Shown here one piece after another: positions 36,942-45,611 of a DNA stretch of 64,000 nt. The position numbers were made by a program, and so were the translations under genes. The number at the start of each line of letters is the position of its first letter. Positions within the stretch are counted from its first letter, which is position 1. The notes beneath the pieces are model-generated. The model did no database searches and was not told where the DNA came from. It saw nothing but the letters and a program-made list of their open reading frames with translations. The stretch comes from CAWFPR01 sp963817635 (lineage in GTDB: Bacteria > Acidobacteriota > Vicinamibacteria > Vicinamibacterales > 2-12-FULL-66-21): the NCBI GenBank assembly GCA_963817635.1, contig CAWFPR010000026.1:143778-207777 (forward strand), in the 5' to 3' direction.

Positions 36942-37611
36942 TCACTGGTCGATGAAGCGGCTGTCGATGTAGTCCTTGAGCCACCAGCACCAGGCGCCTT
37001 CGAACGACAGGCGTCGCCATTCGCCGATGGCCCGGCTGTCGCCGGTGTTGAGGAGCTTCAGGAACCCGCGTTGCGGCGTGAAGCGGCGGAGCGGCGCGCC
37101 CGACAGCGAGCGCAGGATGTTGTCCAGGAGGACGGGGCCCTGCCTCACGGCGAACACGCCGGCCTTGGGTACGGACGATCCCGCGATGCTGCCCGCGTCG
37201 CCCACCGCGAAGAATCGGTTTGATCTCCACCAGCCGCGAATCATCTGCGATCCGCACATCGCCGACGGCCGGCACCGGGCCGATGCCGATCGACAGCACG
37301 TCGAACCGCAGCGGGGGGCGATCGCCGAAAAGCAGCATCTGCCCGGCCGCATCCATCCCGATGACGTCCGCGATGATGAGGCACGCCCCGGCCGTGTCGC
37401 AGAGAGACCCGAGGTCGATCTCCATGCGCTCGGGCGGGTACTGGCCGGCGAGAACGCCAGGCAGCATGCCGGAATATGTCGCGACGGCCCTGTTCGACAC
37501 GCACGTCAGACGCGCGCCAGGTGGTGCGTGCTGCTGCCACAGCCGAACCACGTGGGCGTTGGCGTGTCCGATCCCGAGCAGGACGACGTCTGAACCAGAA
37601 TGTGTGTGCAC
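36942..37611 (-). pseudogene. Decayed SelD-associated NADH dehydrogenase-like flavoprotein
   Basis: The first part (from about 37611) reads as a FAD-binding domain: DVVLLGIGHANAHVVRLWQQ, SGMLPGVLAGQYPPERMEIDLG, RFDVLSIGIGPVPA. The last part, in another frame from about 37215, reads FFAVGDAGSIAGSSVPKAGVFAVRQGP and ends GAWCWWLKDYIDSRFIDQ, the conserved C-terminal FAD site of the same family. The roughly 200 residues that normally lie between, including the NADH-binding motif, are absent. This is an internal deletion plus frame change, not a single-base error. It lies 28 bases upstream of the histidine kinase gene. Confidence 0.7.
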
Positions 37612-38045
37612 AATCGAGCTGTCAGGAGCAGCGTTCCAGTTGCGCGTCGAGCGCGCACGCGCGTCAGGCTCAACCCCGGGGTCCGCGTAGTCTACTCCGG
37701 AACAATGCGGGTTCACGGCTGCATTCGAGCCGCGCCCGGGAAGACGGGAGCCGCGCGAGCGCTGATGCCAGCGGTCGCGTTCGCACGTGGAGTTCGCCGC
37801 CGCGCAGCTCAGCGCCGGGGTGTTCCTGGTGATCACGCTGGCGATGACCCACCGTTTGGGGCTGTCGAAGATCGGGAGTACCGATTCATCCTTATCCGAC
37901 ACAGGCCGAGGCGATCCGTACGGTGGGGGATCAATTCAGCCGGACGCGCCTGACCCCATTCGTGAAGGGACTCTTTCGCAGGTGGCTGGCCTGGACGCGG
38001 TGACAATCGCCTGACCCGCCCGATGACACCTCGTCCTGTTGCAAA
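37612..38045. other. Gap without recognisable gene
   Basis: 434 bases between the decayed flavoprotein gene and a membrane protein gene. Short open frames exist on both strands but none has a start signal or family-like motif. I see no repeat or terminator. Confidence 0.5.
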
Positions 38046-38726
38046 GTGAGCGACACCACCCCATCGCGCCGCCCCATCGTCGTGTATCTGGCTGCCGCCT
38101 TCATGGTGGTGAGCGCGGTCAGCGCGTTCGTGTCGTTCCTGTTCCCATCGCCGTGGTCGGCGAGTATCGGCGGCACGCTCGACGACACCGTGGCCCTGAT
38201 CCGCTCCTGGGGCGCGTGGGGGATGGCGGGATCGATCGGCCTGATGGTCGCTCACTCGTTCGTGCCGTTTCCGGCGGAGCTTCTCGGGATCGCGAACGGC
38301 ATGGTCTTCGGCCCGGTCGTTGGCGCGGTCGTGACATGGATCGGCGCCATGCTCGGCGCCTTCGCGGCATTCGGCGCGGTCCGCCTGATCGGCCAGCCGT
38401 TCGTCCGGCGCATGCTCTCCGACGCTCAACGCCAGGAGTTGGCGACCTGGTCGCGCGAGCGCGGCGGCCGGTCGCTCCTGGTCGCGCGGCTCATTCCTGT
38501 CATTGCATTCAACCTGCTCAACTATGCGGCCGCGCTGACGAGTATCTCGTGGTGGACGTTCGCGTGGGCGACGGGGATCGGCGTGCTGCCCCTCACGATC
38601 CTGTTGAGCGTGCTCGGTGAGCGCATGCTGACCACGCCGTTCTGGGTCTGGCTCGCCCTGGGGGCCGTCACGGCGGCTGCCTGGCTGCTCTGGCAGGTCC
38701 GGCGGCCCCGTGTTTCAGGCGCCTGA
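38046..38726 (+). CDS. VTT (TVP38/DedA-like) membrane protein
   Basis: 226 residues with about five or six membrane segments. The region GSIGLMVAHSFVPFPAELLGIANGMVFGPVVGAVVTWIGAMLGA and the later LLVARLIPVIAFNLLNYAAALTSISWWTF show the paired re-entrant pattern of the VTT/SNARE-associated family, with the conserved F/P..E and R..P.. residues. Such proteins act in lipid flipping or proton-coupled transport. GTG 38046 is the first plausible start; no strong ribosome binding site. Confidence 0.82.
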   Translation: MSDTTPSRRPIVVYLAAAFMVVSAVSAFVSFLFPSPWSASIGGTLDDTVALIRSWGAWGMAGSIGLMVAHSFVPFPAELLGIANGMVFGPVVGAVVTWIGAMLGAFAAFGAVRLIGQPFVRRMLSDAQRQELATWSRERGGRSLLVARLIPVIAFNLLNYAAALTSISWWTFAWATGIGVLPLTILLSVLGERMLTTPFWVWLALGAVTAAAWLLWQVRRPRVSGA

Positions 38727-38803
38727 TCGGGATAGTCGACACGCCGGCCCGCCTGCGACCCGCGCCGCGTGGTTCAACAGCGACGTCCCGCGCCGGCCGT
38801 GGG

Positions 38804-39652
38804 CTACTTGAAGAAGGTCCAGTGCTTGTAGAAGACGGACCGCACGGGCAACACGAACACCCGCACGCCGCTGACGATCGCGCTGAGGAGCCACGGGACA
38901 AGCGAGGGCCGCACGATGTCCACGAACAGGCAGAACCGCAGGGCGTCCGAGTCGTTGTGCGACTCGTGCTGCAGCGTGTCGTCGAAGATGAAGAGCTGCG
39001 AATCGCGCCACCGGTGCATGCGGTCGCCGACCCGGATGTAGACATTTGGATCGGCGATCGGATTGATGTTGTAAAGCACGCGCAGGGTCGCCCGGAGCGG
39101 ACCGAAGTGCCGATCGGTGGACTGGCGCCTGTTGAAGATGGAAACGCCGATCGTCCGGATGTACCTGTAGCGCACGTGGTACTCGGGGACCTCGACGGAC
39201 GTCGGCAGCATGCGGCCGTACCACTGGAAGAAAATCATCCCGCGCTTGTTCTCCCCCATCCGGGATCCCAGCAGCCCGACGATGTCGCGGCGGTGCGCGG
39301 CGTCGATGAGCGTCTGGATTTCGGCGCGGTAACCGGACGGCAGGTCCTCGAGGCGGTAGATGCCCTTGTTCCAGTACGGCAGGCAGACCAGGTCGAGCAG
39401 CAGGTTGAACGGCGAGAGCAGCCAGACGAAGACGCCGTTGCCGCCGAAGTATTGCGTGAGGAGCGACGACGTCACGGGCCTGTTCCGCAGGACGTCCACG
39501 AGGCCGAGAATCAGATACGCCGCGAAGAGCCGCGGGATGAAGAGAACGGCGAGGACGGCCGGGACGAGCCGCTTCAGGGTCTTCCGGCTGAACCGGACGA
39601 CCTGCGGCCATCCAGCCTGGACGCTGGTTGACTCGGGCATTGGCGTGTTCAT
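38804..39652 (-). CDS. Membrane-anchored aspartyl/asparaginyl beta-hydroxylase-family dioxygenase
   Basis: 282 residues from ATG 39652 (GTG 39718 also possible, no ribosome binding site for either). A hydrophobic stretch (LVPAVLAVLFIPRLFAAYLILGL) at residues 30-55 anchors it. Fe(II)/2-oxoglutarate site: DRHFGPLRATLRVLYNINP with the first His and 2OG-region Arg, and FIFDDTLQHESHNDSDALRFCLFVD with the second His and Arg. In other bacteria members of this group hydroxylate lipids, for example LpxO. Here a lipid or protein substrate is possible. Confidence 0.8.
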   Translation of the reverse strand: MNTPMPESTSVQAGWPQVVRFSRKTLKRLVPAVLAVLFIPRLFAAYLILGLVDVLRNRPVTSSLLTQYFGGNGVFVWLLSPFNLLLDLVCLPYWNKGIYRLEDLPSGYRAEIQTLIDAAHRRDIVGLLGSRMGENKRGMIFFQWYGRMLPTSVEVPEYHVRYRYIRTIGVSIFNRRQSTDRHFGPLRATLRVLYNINPIADPNVYIRVGDRMHRWRDSQLFIFDDTLQHESHNDSDALRFCLFVDIVRPSLVPWLLSAIVSGVRVFVLPVRSVFYKHWTFFK

Positions 39653-39757
39653 GAGCGCGGCACATTTCGAGCGCGGGAGGCGACTCAGGCCACGCACGCC
39701 ACCGGGATGCCCACGCACTTCCAGGCACGAGGATACATCCGAACGAGGCTCAGGCCG

Positions 39758-40303
39758 TCACGGCGCGGCGCCGAGCGCGTGCTCGCCACCGCCCACCGTC
39801 GCTGGCTTGTGCAGCGACGGCGGCAGGATGGCGTCGATCTCGGAGTCGCTGAGCGGCTTGCCGGAGCCGGCGGCGCGGCGCGCCTTCGCGTAGGTCTGCC
39901 GATCGAGCAGCGGTGCGTGCTCGATCACCCCGTGGACGTCCTTCACCAGTTGCTCGCGCCTGTCGTGCACCGTTTCCGGCGCCAGCGATCCGTCCTGCGC
40001 CTCGGACAGCAGTGCGATGTACGCCTCCCGGATCAGCCACAACCGGGATGCGCACCACCTGTGCGCGTAGAGTCTCGACGGAAGGTTCAGCGCGATGGAG
40101 AACGCGAACACCGCGAGGGCCAGACCCGCGAGGACGGCGCTCGCGAGCACGTACGCGCCGCCCGGCCGAAGGAATGCCGTGACGCTCGTTGCCAGAGCGG
40201 ACGCGATGAGCGCGAGCTCGCCGAGCTGGATGTGGAGCGTGCGCAACGCAAGGCGCCCGGCGGCGGCGCGGTGCCCATCGGTACTCCTGGACGACGCCGG
40301 CAA
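39758..40303 (-). CDS. SLATT-like two-TM protein, possible frameshift at its 5' end
   Basis: 181 residues. Two adjacent membrane segments (LGELALIASALATSVTAFL and YVLASAVLAGLALAVFAFSIAL) are followed by a soluble helical part with YAHRWCASRLWLIREAYIALLSEAQ and DRREQLVKDVHGVIEHAPLLDRQTYAKARRAAG, the layout of SLATT effector proteins. Upstream, another frame starting at ATG 40343 reads MFQITQVELLRIGFAGVVQEY and would join on smoothly if one base near 40277 were wrong, giving a longer N-terminus. No nucleotidyltransferase or SLOG partner is nearby. Confidence 0.6.
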   Translation of the reverse strand: MPASSRSTDGHRAAAGRLALRTLHIQLGELALIASALATSVTAFLRPGGAYVLASAVLAGLALAVFAFSIALNLPSRLYAHRWCASRLWLIREAYIALLSEAQDGSLAPETVHDRREQLVKDVHGVIEHAPLLDRQTYAKARRAAGSGKPLSDSEIDAILPPSLHKPATVGGGEHALGAAP

Positions 40304-40550
40304 AACCTATTCTGAGCAGCTCGACCTGCGTGATTTGAAACATGGGTGCTGCCGGCTCGTGCAATGTTCTCGCCTTTCGGCAAGGCCCCACAGACGCACG
40401 GATTGCCACCGAACGCACGCGCAGGGCCGCGCAATCCCGTAATTCCTACCGCATGAAAAGCGGACGGACGCCGCCGGCTGACGCCACGGATGAGGTCCGA
40501 GACGCCCTCCCGCGCCCCAGCCCGACTCGACGCCGCGGCGGGAACCGCGC

Positions 40551-40556
40551 CATAAT
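40551..40556 (+). promoter_or_regulatory. Candidate -10 hexamer CATAAT
   Basis: CATAAT ends five bases before ATG 40562, and no ribosome binding site is present. Consistent with a leaderless transcript. Confidence 0.4.
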
Positions 40557-40561
40557 CACGC

Positions 40562-41950
40562 ATGATCCGAACGCTGCTCCTCGTCCTCCTGCTGTCCCCC
40601 GCCGTGGCCGCCCAGTCTGGCGCGCCAGACGCCAGGGCCGCGGCCATCTTCAAACAACTGATCGAAATCAACACCACGGATTCGGTCGGCAGCACCACGA
40701 CCGCCGCGGAGGCGATGGCGGCGCGGCTCAAGGCCGCGGGCTTCCCCGCCGCCGACGTGCAGGTGCTCGGGCCCACGCCGCGCAAGGGCAACCTCGTCGC
40801 ACGCTATCGCGGCACGGGCGCGCGCAAGCCGATCCTCCTCCTCGCCCATCTCGACGTCGTCGAAGCCAAGCGGGAAGACTGGACGACCGACCCGTTCACG
40901 TTCGTGGAGAAAGACGGCTACTACTACGGCCGGGGCACGACCGATGACAAGGCGATGGCCGCGATCTTCGTGGCCAACTTCATCCGCCTCAAGGAGGAGC
41001 ATTTCCAGCCCGACCGCGACATGATTCTCGCGCTCACCGCAGACGAAGAAGGCGGCACCTCGAACGGTGTTGACTGGCTCCTGAAGAATCACCGCGACCT
41101 CATCGACGCCGAGTACGCCATCAACGAGGGCGGCGGCGGGATCATTCGCAAAGGCAAATACCAGACGAATGAGGTCCAGGCGAGCGAAAAGGTGTACGAC
41201 GACTTCCAGCTCGAGGTCACCAATTCGGGCGGCCACAGCTCGATGCCGGTCAAGGACAACGCCATCTACCACCTGTCGGCGGCGCTGACGCGCCTGGCCG
41301 GTTACGACTTTCCGGTCGAGCTGAACGAAGTGACGCGCACGTACTTCCAGCGCTCGGCGGAGGTCGAGGCGGATCCCAAAGTCGCGGCCGACATGCGAGC
41401 GGTTGCCGGAGCCACACCGGATCTCGCGGCCGCCGCCCGGCTCTCGAAAGTCTCGGCGTACTACAACGCGATGATGCGGACGACCTGCGTGGCCACGCGG
41501 CTCGAGGGCGGCCACGCGAACAACGCGCTCCCCCAACTGGCGCGCGCCATCGTGAACTGCCGTCTGCTGCCCGGCCTTGCGGCCGACGCCGCCAGGCAGA
41601 AGCTGATCGACATTTTGGCGGATCCGAAAATCAAGGTCACGTCGATCACCGAGGTCAAGCCGAGTCCGGCGTCACCCCTCCGGCCCGACGTCATGGGACC
41701 GGTCGAGTCGATCACGCACGCGATGTTTCCCGGCGTGGTCATCGTCCCCGTCATGAGCACCGGCGCCACCGACGGCGCGTGGCTGCGGAATGCCGGCATT
41801 CCGACCTACGGCATCGACGGCGCGTTTGGCGACATCGACGACGTGCGGGCGCACGGCCGCGACGAACGCATGGGGATCAAGCAGTTCGGTGAGGACGTCG
41901 AGTTTCTGTATCGCCTGGTCAAAGCGCTGGCGGCCGCCCCGGCGCGCTAG
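40562..41950 (+). CDS. Exported M20-family metallopeptidase
   Basis: 462 residues, signal peptide MIRTLLLVLLLSPAVAAQSG. Zinc-site segments: LLLAHLDVVE (H), GRGTTDDKAM (D), TADEEGGTSNG (catalytic and ligand Glu), DDVRAHGRDERMG (last His). Paralogue of the gene at 32272, with about the same domain order. Exported, so probably a periplasmic dipeptidase or carboxypeptidase. Confidence 0.88.
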   Translation: MIRTLLLVLLLSPAVAAQSGAPDARAAAIFKQLIEINTTDSVGSTTTAAEAMAARLKAAGFPAADVQVLGPTPRKGNLVARYRGTGARKPILLLAHLDVVEAKREDWTTDPFTFVEKDGYYYGRGTTDDKAMAAIFVANFIRLKEEHFQPDRDMILALTADEEGGTSNGVDWLLKNHRDLIDAEYAINEGGGGIIRKGKYQTNEVQASEKVYDDFQLEVTNSGGHSSMPVKDNAIYHLSAALTRLAGYDFPVELNEVTRTYFQRSAEVEADPKVAADMRAVAGATPDLAAAARLSKVSAYYNAMMRTTCVATRLEGGHANNALPQLARAIVNCRLLPGLAADAARQKLIDILADPKIKVTSITEVKPSPASPLRPDVMGPVESITHAMFPGVVIVPVMSTGATDGAWLRNAGIPTYGIDGAFGDIDDVRAHGRDERMGIKQFGEDVEFLYRLVKALAAAPAR

Positions 41951-42129
41951 TCTAGCGCCCTGTAAGCGTGATGGGTCACGGCTGGCGCTTGATTGCTGTA
42001 CTGGTCTGGACGGTGAACCGGCGGAAGCGGGAATAGCGGGCGCACGCCGAAGCGATTGACGTCAGGCTGCTCGTGCGCATGTTGCCGACCAATCCTAGCG
42101 CGTGTCTCCCTCCGTCGATAGCAGTGTCG

Positions 42130-42135
42130 TAGACT
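42130..42135 (+). promoter_or_regulatory. Candidate -10 hexamer TAGACT
   Basis: TAGACT lies six bases before ATG 42142 without a ribosome binding site between them. Confidence 0.35.
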
Positions 42136-42141
42136 TGGGAT

Positions 42142-42597
42142 ATGGCGACACCGCCAGGCATCGTACCGGTGACCGGGGCGGCTGCACCCGTGAGTGGCTC
42201 GGCTCAGCGCTCCGAAGAGCAGCCAGTCCGTCCCATCGGACTGTGGATCCTGACGCTCGCCCTGCTTGCCAGTCCGGTGATTCACGCCGCCGCGCTGCTG
42301 CTCCACACGCGATGGCTCAACTACGGCAGTCTCAGGCTGTGGGACGGGCTCGTCTATTTCCTCATCGCGCCGATCGTGGGCGTGCTGATGCTGAAGCGGC
42401 ACGAGCGGGCGCGCTTCTCGGCCTATGTGTTCCTGTCGTGCGAAATCCTTCGGGCGGTTCGGATCCACTCGCCCGCGCTCGGCCTGATCGCCGTCGGCTT
42501 CCTCGTTTACCTGCAGCTGCCGGCGTCGCGGCGGTTCCACCCGCTGGTCGACCCGCGAAAAGTGCTCGCTCGACTGCGTATGCGGCGCAGCGGCTGA
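42142..42597 (+). CDS. Small integral membrane protein, unknown
   Basis: 151 residues with four hydrophobic segments between residues 30 and 130 (IGLWILTLALLASPVIHAAALLL, GLVYFLIAPIVGVLMLKR, FSAYVFLSCEILRAVRI, LGLIAVGFLVYLQL) and a basic C-terminus. I do not recognise a family. No partner gene on the same strand is close. Confidence 0.65.
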   Translation: MATPPGIVPVTGAAAPVSGSAQRSEEQPVRPIGLWILTLALLASPVIHAAALLLHTRWLNYGSLRLWDGLVYFLIAPIVGVLMLKRHERARFSAYVFLSCEILRAVRIHSPALGLIAVGFLVYLQLPASRRFHPLVDPRKVLARLRMRRSG

Positions 42598-42666
42598 CTC
42601 GAAGTCGCGCGTCGAAGCGGTTGGAGAACTCAGAATCGATCAGGCCGCGTCCATCCGTGTCTCCGT

Positions 42667-43095
42667 CTACAGTGATGGACTCTCGATGGTGCGGTGACGA
42701 TCGACGACGAGCTCGGGGTGCTCCCGGCGGAGTGTCTCGATGGTCAGGCAGTTCGAACAGATCGGCAGGTGACTCTCGAGCATGGTGGCCAGGCCTGCCG
42801 CCGGAATGTCATTCCAGGCGATCGCCTCGTTCGTACTGGGGTTCAGCAGCCCGGGATGCACCTGGCCCGCGTGCACCGGCGGAATCGGCCGGCTGCATGC
42901 CGCGCACTGCTTGCCTTCGAAGAAGTGCTTGAGTTGCGCGGTCATCGCCGCGTCGTGCGGATTGACCTTCGCGCGCACAGGCTTCGCGTCGACCGGCGGG
43001 CGACTCGCCGATCTGAACCACCGGAGCGAGTAGTACGTGCCTGCGCCGATGAGCGTGGTCGAGACGAGAACGACGACGAGGAGCACTCCATTCAT
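42667..43095 (-). CDS. Membrane-anchored protein with two CxxC motifs
   Basis: 142 residues; GGGAGG six bases before ATG 43095 decides the start over a longer frame. A single N-terminal membrane segment (GVLLVVVLVSTTLIGAGTYYSL) is followed by a soluble part with CAACSRP (about residue 67) and CSNCLTIE (about residue 115), spaced as in a zinc ribbon. Function unknown. Confidence 0.68.
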   Translation of the reverse strand: MNGVLLVVVLVSTTLIGAGTYYSLRWFRSASRPPVDAKPVRAKVNPHDAAMTAQLKHFFEGKQCAACSRPIPPVHAGQVHPGLLNPSTNEAIAWNDIPAAGLATMLESHLPICSNCLTIETLRREHPELVVDRHRTIESPSL

Positions 43096-43488
43096 GCCAA
43101 GCCTCCCGGTGTTCGTCAAGTTGCCGCATACTCTACCCGCGTTCGCCGCGGGCGGCAACGGCTTCTCGACGCCGATGAATCCGACTGAGCCGTGGTATCG
43201 CCAGACAGGCCCGCCGGCGACTGCGCCCGTGTAAGGGACGCCCGTCGCTCGACGGGTATGCTCGACCGGATCGGCTCCCAGGCCGCGCCGATCACCAGGG
43301 ACCAATTCCGCAAGCCCGCGACTGCACGCGATCACTTTGGGCGTTCGAGACGTCGGCAACAGGGGTTTACGCGCTTGACATTGCGTAGCCGGAAGTCATA
43401 CGGTGCCTCTTCACATGGCTAGCGGGAGCAGTACGTGCGTGTCCGGGGGCCGTGTCCGCGCGACTTTCAGCCGAGGCACCACGCAGGT
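43096..43488. other. Divergent promoter region
   Basis: 393 bases between the CxxC protein (minus) and the HemQ-like gene (plus). TTGACA at 43375-43380 and TACGGT at 43399-43404 are 18 bases apart and form a plausible promoter for the plus-strand gene. Nothing else is recognised. Confidence 0.45.
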
Positions 43489-44283
43489 ATGAGCATGGAG
43501 CACCCACCCGAGGGCGCCGGCCCGCCGCCCCGACGCGGCCCCTCCGTCGACCTCGACCCGAGCGGGATCGTGACGGGCAAGGTTCCGGACAGGCAACGCC
43601 GCCAGTTCCTGAACTACTCGTTCTACCGGCTCGACCCGGTGTTCCGGCGCCTCCCCGCGGAGGAGCAACGGGCGGCGGGGACCGAGTTCATCGAACTGGT
43701 ACGGAAGTGGGAGTCTTCGGAGGACCTGATCATCCGCACCTACTCGCTCGTGGGCCTGCGCGCGGACGTCGACTTCATGCTCTGGCGGATCGCGTTCGAC
43801 CCGCTGAGCTTTCAGTCGATGGAAGCGACGATCAGGCGGTCGCGGCTGGGCGCCTACCTGTCGCAGGTGTACAGCCTGCTGTCGCTCCAGCGCCGGTCGC
43901 CGTACGTCAACAAGATGAAGGGCGCCGGTGAGGGCGTCGAGATGCTGCCGGGCGAGGGCCAGTACCTGTTCGTGTACCCCTTCACGAAAACGCGATCGTG
44001 GTACCGCCTGTCGCCGCACGCGCGTCAGGGGATGATGGACGAGCATATCGCCGCGTCCGCGCCGTTCAAGGGCGTCCGCCTGAACACGAGCAACAGCTAC
44101 GGCGTCGACGACCAGGACTTCGTTGTGGCGTTCGACTCGGACTACCCGCAGGAGTTCGTCGATCTGGTGGGACGGCTGCGCTACACGGAAGCGAGCCTCT
44201 ACACGCAGCGGGACACGCCGATGTTCACGTGCGCGAAGGCGCCCATTGACGCGATCCTCGCGCAGCTCGCGAACGTGGAGTAG
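43489..44283 (+). CDS. Chlorite dismutase-family protein, HemQ-like
   Basis: 264 residues from ATG 43489; upstream in-frame GTG 43435 is less likely. The core runs RQFLNYSFYRLDPVFRRLP, YSLVGLRADVDFMLWRIAFD, YLFVYPFTKTRSWYRLSPHARQGMMDEH and NSYGVDDQDFVVAFDSDYP, the order of the HemQ/Cld family. HemQ converts coproheme to haem b, and the KxRxWY and MxxH segments line the haem pocket (family knowledge). The first gene of the respiratory block, so haem supply for the oxidase is a reasonable role. A true chlorite dismutase is less likely because no chlorate genes are present. Confidence 0.82.
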   Translation: MSMEHPPEGAGPPPRRGPSVDLDPSGIVTGKVPDRQRRQFLNYSFYRLDPVFRRLPAEEQRAAGTEFIELVRKWESSEDLIIRTYSLVGLRADVDFMLWRIAFDPLSFQSMEATIRRSRLGAYLSQVYSLLSLQRRSPYVNKMKGAGEGVEMLPGEGQYLFVYPFTKTRSWYRLSPHARQGMMDEHIAASAPFKGVRLNTSNSYGVDDQDFVVAFDSDYPQEFVDLVGRLRYTEASLYTQRDTPMFTCAKAPIDAILAQLANVE

Positions 44284-44381
44284 TCCTCGACCGGTGCGAA
44301 CGTGGGTTCGGAAATTGGTGGCCGCGGTGACTCGGCCTCGGGACCGCAATTCTTGCGCAGTGCGCACCGGGAGCACGCCCG

Positions 44382-45602
44382 ATGTTTCGTCAGCCCAATC
44401 CTGAGGTCCTCGTCGTCGGCGCCGGGCCGGTCGGTCTCGTCGCAGCCCTGTTCCTGCAGCAGAACGGGGTCCGCGTGGAAGTCGTCGACATGCGCCAGCG
44501 AACGACCCAGCACAGCTATGCGCTCGCGATCCACCCTTGTACGCTCCGGGCGCTCGATGAGGCGGGACTTTCCGGAGAACTGATCGGCGCAGGGCGGAAG
44601 CTGACGCAGGTCGCCTATTACGAAGGACGGGAGAGGCGCGCCGAGATCGACTACTCGGCCCTCCGGTCCAGGCATCCGTATCTGCTCGTCCTGCGCCAGA
44701 GCCTGCTGGAGAGGGCCGCCGAGGAGGCGCTCCGCCAGAAGCAGCTCAAGGTCCTCTGGGGGCACCGTCTTCAGTCGCTTGATGCGGACGACAGCCTTCC
44801 CCGGGCAGAGGTGGCGCAACTCGACCAGGTCGCGACCGGCTACCCCGTGGCGCGAACCGAGTGGCTCGTCGTGCGGACCGAGACGATCCAGCCGGCGTAT
44901 GTCATTGGCGCGGACGGGTACGACTCGGCCGTCCGGCGAATGGCGGGCATCGAGATGGAGGAGCTTGGCGGAAGCCAGATCTTCTCGGTCTACGAAATCG
45001 AGGCGGCAGGAGACCTTCCCGCGGAAGTGCGCGTCATTCTCGATCCCGACCTCACGAGCGTCTACTGGCCCCTGGAGGAGGGGCGATGCCGCTGGGGATT
45101 TCAGATCCGGGACACCTCGGAACACGCGGCTTCGATGGAGCGGCTCGAGCAGTTGATCGCCGCAAGGGCTCCCTGGTGGGCCGCGCGGCCGACGCAGATT
45201 TACTGGTCCACGCTCGGCTTGTTCGAGAGCCGTCTGGCGCGGAGCTTCGGCAGAGGAGGTGTCTGGCTCGCCGGAGACGCCGCGCACCAGGCGGCTCCGG
45301 TCGGCGTGCACAGCATGAACTCGGGACTGGTGGAGGCGCGGGAGCTGGCTGCCCGCATGATGCGGATCCTGCACGCGGACGGAACGCCGGCGCTCCTCGA
45401 GGAATTCGGGACCGGGACGCACGAGGCGTGGCAGCAGCTGCTCGGGGCGGGCCGTGAGGTGAGAGCGCTGCCTGGCGCGGACCCGTGGGTCCGGGAAGCC
45501 CGGGCGAGGATCGTCGCCTGCATGCCGGCCTCGGGCGACGACCTCGAGCTGCTGCTCCGGCAGATTGGCCTCACCATCACGTTCCAGCGGCCTGACGCTT
45601 GA
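44382..45602 (+). CDS. FAD-dependent monooxygenase-like oxidoreductase
   Basis: 406 residues. PHBH-type flavoprotein: LVVGAGPVGLVAALFLQQNGV (GxGxxG, residues 10-30), IGADGYDSAVRRMAG (DG motif), and GVWLAGDAAHQAAPVGVHSMNSG (GD motif, near 295). No NADH-binding domain beyond the usual fold. Many members hydroxylate quinones or aromatics; being directly before actC, a role in quinone chemistry is possible but unproven. Confidence 0.8.
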   Translation: MFRQPNPEVLVVGAGPVGLVAALFLQQNGVRVEVVDMRQRTTQHSYALAIHPCTLRALDEAGLSGELIGAGRKLTQVAYYEGRERRAEIDYSALRSRHPYLLVLRQSLLERAAEEALRQKQLKVLWGHRLQSLDADDSLPRAEVAQLDQVATGYPVARTEWLVVRTETIQPAYVIGADGYDSAVRRMAGIEMEELGGSQIFSVYEIEAAGDLPAEVRVILDPDLTSVYWPLEEGRCRWGFQIRDTSEHAASMERLEQLIAARAPWWAARPTQIYWSTLGLFESRLARSFGRGGVWLAGDAAHQAAPVGVHSMNSGLVEARELAARMMRILHADGTPALLEEFGTGTHEAWQQLLGAGREVRALPGADPWVREARARIVACMPASGDDLELLLRQIGLTITFQRPDA

Positions 45603-45611
45603 CTCCCCACG

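Noticed and set aside
43489..44283. True chlorite dismutase
   Set aside because: No chlorate or perchlorate reductase genes are present and the context is haem and oxidase genes.
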